NCBI RefSeq assembly: GCF_001039355.2
Contig: NW_019775547.1
Coordinates: forward strand, 8,425-29,838
Direction of reading: 5' to 3'
Source: Lingula anatina
Lineage: Eukaryota; Brachiopoda; Lingulata; Lingulida; Lingulidae
DNA length: 21,414 nucleotides
Part shown: positions 9,901 to 15,900 of the stretch, in pieces
How positions within the stretch are numbered: position 1 is the first letter of the stretch
How the letters are laid out: each line of letters opens with the position of its first letter
Made by a program: the position numbers and the translations under genes
The notes under the pieces: model-generated
The model's database searches: none
What the model saw: only the letters and a program-made list of their open reading frames with translations
What the model was told of the DNA's origin: nothing

Positions 9901-12900
9901 TGGCTGAGATGTCTGCTGAAACAAGTCACGCGGTTTGAAGGAATGCTCTGAAGTAACGAGCTTTTCATAAGGGGCTCTTTATATTTGTCACAGAAGAGCA
10001 AGTAATTTTAAAAGACGAGAACAATCGCCTGTCTTGATTGCAGTCAAGGGGGCTTGGATTGGGCCTGTTAAAGTGACAGTGCCTGGGTAGTTATGCAAAC
10101 AATGACCAGCTACGTAATTACTGGGTCACAGCGAAAACAGTCCCATCACTTTTAAAACTGGACATATATCTGTGGCTGTGATAGAGGGTACCTGCCCACC
10201 ATTAAGACCACATCGCAAGGAAAACCAGCAGGATTTTTTTTAGCAAAATGCTGATAAAATTCTTTAACGATTCCCAGTCACAGTTAACCAGTGTACCAGA
10301 AACAATTTCAAACAAATATATAAAATTGTTCTTAAACTCTCACCCTCAACTGAACAAATGATAACAACAACTCTGTATTTGTGGTCCATAAAAAGAACCT
10401 TTATTCTAAGAAACTGGAGAAAATATTTTCAAAATGCTTCTCCACGTTATTGGACTTTAAATTGTGACAAAACATTCTACCACGTAACCCTCTCACTCTA
10501 CGTCTCTGCTGAATTCAACATCACATCTTGCTCACATTCCAAGCTAAAGATCTTGAGACGTCTTGATTGTATAAGAATATTTAACTCTTAGCCATTCGAC
10601 CACTCTATTCACCACATGTCACTATCATACATTTATCCATATAAAAGCAAACCTCTTGATCCACAGTTATAACAATAATAATTATAATAATAAAAAGCCT
10701 TATAGTTTACTTTCTTGAAATACCACATCTTTGAAGTAAGTCACACAGCAAATCGGCTGTTTCACAATCAGGGGTACAAAATAGGGGTCACATTGAGAGA
10801 AAAATGAACTCTGATGCATTTGTTTAATTTTGTAACAGATAAAAAGAATCACATCTTAACTATGACATCCAACATTTTTAGAACACAATATTAATTATTT
10901 TTTTGTGTTACGTTCAAATTAACAGAATGCCTCTTAGGCTATGATTTGGGGGTACGGACACTACACATTCAAGTAATTGATGCTTTTGTAACTGAAATAT
11001 CATATTGTTTACCAGTTATTTTTGCCAACATTCTAAAAATATCAAAATAAATATATAACAACAGTACTTTAACCAAAAATATACAAGTACATGTATTAAT
11101 CAAAATGTTTTTGGATAAACACCACAGCACGTTTTTCAGTGGATGCTGGCGCTTGGTTGTGTGTCATTCAGTTTAACTTTCATTCACCAGACTTTAATTT
11201 AAACTTTTTCTTTCTGTTGCTTGGTCTTTTTGATTTATTTATTGATTGATTGATTGATTGATTTTTGTTTCAGTCTTGATTCTTGTTTTTTGAGTCTTTT
11301 CTTCTTTTTCATTTCTCGTTAATTTGCACCTCTTGCTCTGCTGTTTTCAGGATTGTTGGGTTTCTGCTTCTCCTTGACTCTCTGTCAGTATGTCCTAATT
11401 TCTTCTCTCATCTTTAGCCTTTCTTGCTGGGCCAGCCTTGGATGATTCTTCATTTTTCTGCTCTGCTATGTTACGTGCATTCAACATCTTCCTTACGTGC
11501 TTCAGCATGACTGTTAGCTCTTTGACCTTTTTTTTCAAATTATTTTAGCTGACAGTAAAAATGTCAGGTTTCTTATTTCTTTTCCTATTTGGCTTTTGTT
11601 CATTGTCATCCATGTTTGATACTTCATCCAATGAGAGTATTATAAATATAGTTCTGTTAATTATTTATTAATTGTAGTGCCCGTAACCCCTCAAAATATA
11701 TCATATTCATTAATCCATAGAATATTAAACCATATACAATTTATTATTTTGCAATAAGCTATATTTGGCAATATATTGGAAGCAGTATTGTTCATTTTGA
11801 ATGCAAAGAGTAGCATCTTTACTTATATTACTTTATTTATTTATTTATTTTATTTTATTATTATTATTATTTTTTTTTTTTTTTGCAAAATGTCTTGCCT
11901 GACTCTTATTGATTAGTATCACTTTATCAAATATACATTTATATACAAAGTTTTTTCTAAACATCATAGGACATGAATGCATTTTATACAATCAAGAACA
12001 ATATTTTGTACCATATTTTGAAGTTTTATCATCATTGATAAGTAGCCAGTTATCCAATGGTTAAAGTATAACTTGGGGGTACGGACACTACAGTAGGGGT
12101 ACGGACACTACATTTGGCACCAAATTCTTGCATATCTTTTCATAATAAGGGGTAATGTGCTATTTTCTTCCTGAAAAATAAATGTCAGTGTGGACATACA
12201 TAAAATAATAAAATCAGACAGAATATGCTGTGATTCCTAAATAAAACAGATGGGGGGGGGGGGGGGGGACGGNAATAGATAGGGGTGGTACGGACACTAC
12301 AAAAAGTAGGAGACACCGAGGGGCTCATGGTTATAAATACCATAGTATTAATAATAATGGTTACATATGCACCATTCCTTTCTTATGTTTAAGTCATAAC
12401 ATGGTAAATTCACCTTATTATCACGTAGGTGATTTCAAAGTAATATTTGGTCTTATCAAAAATGTTTTTCATTGCATTAACAAAAAAAAGTAAAATGTGT
12501 ACAAAAGCCTGTTTCAGCAAAAAGGTTGAAATAAAGTTTTACTCAGAACATATCTTTGGAAGAACCTGCTAGAAGAGAAGACATATGTTGTGGGAATTAT
12601 ATACCAATATCATATTCACCATAAATCATTGACATAAAGAGCTAGAGCATCATATTTATGGCCTAAGTTGCAAATGACCCATCGTAACAGCTAGAAATAG
12701 GTACTTTTTGGACACATAATTGGCCATATTTTTGTAAATTTTAGTCCGATTATTATAATTTTTTTTTTATTTTGTTCCTATGAACAGTGTCTTTGATATC
12801 AGTCTATCAGCAATCTCCAATCATAAATTGTTAATTTATCAGACACTTGTAACTTTAACCACATTTAATTGTTCACCCTGATTGTGAAACAGCCGATATG

Positions 12901-15900
12901 CATTTGTACGCGTAAGAGGATGAAAAGAAATATATAAAGAATGTATGTCTGGTACTTTTAATGTGCAGGAGGATTAAATCTCCCCCGAACCTCATCCTTT
13001 TTGAATACAGTCGTAACGTCTAAAGCCCCTCTGTCTATCCCACTGTCTGTCACACAAACGTCACCAGCTCTTATGTCTTGTTACACTGAACATTATACAG
13101 AAGACTGAAGCTCGAGATTAAATACCATAGGGAAACGTATAGAAACGTACGATTTTATTGAAATCGCGAAGCTGACATCTAACTTCCGGCTTTATTCATC
13201 CATTTCCATTCAAGCTGTGAAACTTAACGTGACTTTGTCAGTAATTAGTACTTACCCGTGGATATTGAACGGTTTTTCTTCCTGGCAACGCTTCTCCATC
13301 GACACTATGAAACTGTTCACCGACTCCTGGATCAGTGGCGCCATCTGCAATGAAACGAAGCTACACATGCCACAGTCTATACAACCGCAGATTTATCGAA
13401 GAGAGATTTGTATTACCCTTAAATAAAGCTATCACCTTGGGGGTCGGGGTACTCAGGATTGTATAAGACAGAAGCTACTTATGCCGACACGTTAAGTCTC
13501 GAATCGAACTTTTTACTTTTCATAATCATATGTTTTCTTACTTGTTTCATTTTAAGGGAAGAGAAGGTCGGGTTGATTATTACACGTAAGCGCTTCCATC
13601 GTTTTCCTTTCGCGAAAACCATCTGTGTTTCTTCATCTTCCGTGTCTATTGAATTAGGAATCTAAAAAAACGAATTCAAATTGATCAGTGTCATTGTTAG
13701 TGTTACATGTATAGTGCTCACCCAAAAAGAATTAGCAAAGTGAAAAAATTCCAGCAAAACTGCAGCAATATTAAACGAAATCTAAGCAGCAGCGAGTTGT
13801 TACAAATTTGCAAGAATGAAATGCACTTTGCAGCGATTTTGCAGCAGGCCTGATATTTTGTTCAATTTACATTTTTTATTGGTTTGAATTACACTACCAA
13901 GTATGCTATTTCACCCCAAAACACCGTCTAGCCAGCCCGACAATAAACATTTTCTAAGGTCTCATTCACAGAGTCACCATCGGTCTACCATCGATCGACT
14001 TAACTCCGTGGGGACCCTCGCTGTCTGCAACAACTGAATGTCACGCCTCCTCCTGCCGTTAAGAAGAATACAAGAAAAAAAATAAGTTGGTGGTTAAACG
14101 AGTAAGTTTGAAACAGGAGAAGGTGTGTCGTTCAGTTAAGCAGATTGCACTTAGCAAGAGCCCCTGCAGAGTTGGGTCGTCTGACATGGACAGATAGTAT
14201 CCATGGGAATCGGGTCTTAAATGCACTGGTCAACTAATCAAAATGAAAACGCAATGCTCATTCTTGGTAAGCGGCATGTTTGGGGGAAATAATTCTTTAT
14301 GGTATTATTGATAATTGTTACTCACTGCTCTTTGGTGAAATTTACTGAACTGTTTGACAAAGACTTCTTGCAGAAAATCGACATCTGAGGTCACTATACT
14401 GGGAGAATTGAGAAAGAAGACCCTAAAATAAAGACAAGACCTGGCTAATTATGGTTTGGATCAGTGGTAAATAATTCATATATCTGGCATTGAATCGCAA
14501 TAAATAGTGGCGATTAAGCACCAATCTTTTAAAGAGTTGCTTACAGCAACAAAAATAGTAAATGATAATAAAGACTAAAAAGGACTTGATAATATGTTGT
14601 ATATATGTAAAGAGTGCGTTGAATACATACCCAAACGTTTTTCCATAGAGCTGTTCCCAATTTCTGTATGCCATCCAAACTGGCTGGGACTAGATCAAAA
14701 TGAATGTGCATTTCACTATTGACTGATTTTTGTAGTTCAAATATTGGTATCCAGAGTGAGTTATATATTTTTACAAACTCTGGATGCAAATTGGAATGGC
14801 TTTTCACCGTAAACATTTGACACTTTAGATAGCAACCCAAAACATCAACAAATGTTCCTACGTCCTTTCTAAAAGTATACTTGTAATTAAAGCTTATTGC
14901 AGCTTAAATATCATGGTCACCCGAGGACACAATCGACATGAATGCTGATTCCGGGAATCCCCATACATGCACGGCGGTACTGGGATAAAGTAACGACGAG
15001 GGCAACTAAGTGTGAAAAGCCTTCAACATGTATGATAATACAACTGGCAATTACTTTATACGTTGATAGTAAATACAGCGTATTTCATCATTTCGAAAAT
15101 GAGGTAGTAAACTTTCACAATTATCTGAATAAAAAAAAGGATAAATACAAATATACACTGTTTATTTGCAGTGTTGTTATTTTCCAATATGAAAACAAAC
15201 CATTATCTGTCTGAAATTTCCAAATATGAGGTTTGGCGGAGGACCGTTGATTCCCATCTTCTTGAACACACGGTAACTGTCTATCCTCTGCCTAAATGCA
15301 AAACAACACGGGCTGTTTATCTTAGTTAGGGATAGGTATAATACAGTGGCGGTTTTAGGGGAGAGGGGCCCTCGAGGTCCTGACCTCCTTCGATTTCGGA
15401 AGAAAAATCACCAATGGTCCCCTCTTGAAATTAGAATTTCAACTAGCTGAATCATAGTTCAAAACCGTGCCAAATAGCACTGTTCGCCCTCAAAAATACA
15501 AAAATGTCTCGGGGCCCCTATTAAGCGCACCCCCCTCTTCAAATAATACTAGATCCGCCTCTGTAATGATAATGCAATGCTTGTGATAATAATTATATTT
15601 CTTATTCAGAGTACTTGACGGGTCACTCACTTTTATTACATGTATCACAGTCAAGTGTCAATTAGAGCTCTGAGGGGCCGGAAGATTATTGACAACTCTT
15701 GTACATGTAGCATGTATTACGGTCACAGCTGATTAGGAGAACGTCCACACTGTAGTAATTGTTTCATAATTGTAAAACGTGAATTCAAAATTGTGCTAGT
15801 CAAATGATCAAATTAGTTATATGTATATGTATACGTATATGTATGCTCGGTTTTAAATCCACTACAATGCCACGTTTGTATTTGGTGATATAATGTACCT

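Larger units (their letters stand above)
10754..12895. mobile_element. DNA transposon, copy 2, both ends present, non-autonomous, about 2.1 kb
   Basis: The left end is CGGCTGTTTCACAATCAGGG. The right end is its exact inverted match, CCCTGATTGTGAAACAGCCG, at 12876-12895. The first 680 bases match copy 1 in the same orientation. Four TACGGACACTAC motifs occur inside (10953, 12080, 12100, 12289). No transposase frame is seen, so it is non-autonomous. AT flanks both ends, but whether this is target duplication or part of the ends is unclear, and I cannot name the superfamily. A poly-G run and an N at 12273 lie inside. Confidence 0.85.

Noticed and set aside
13980-14030. Extra P450 exon on the minus strand between exons 4 and 5
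   Set aside because: A short frame with a TTGCAG acceptor exists, but exons 4 and 5 already join in phase with a continuous family match, and the peptide does not fit.
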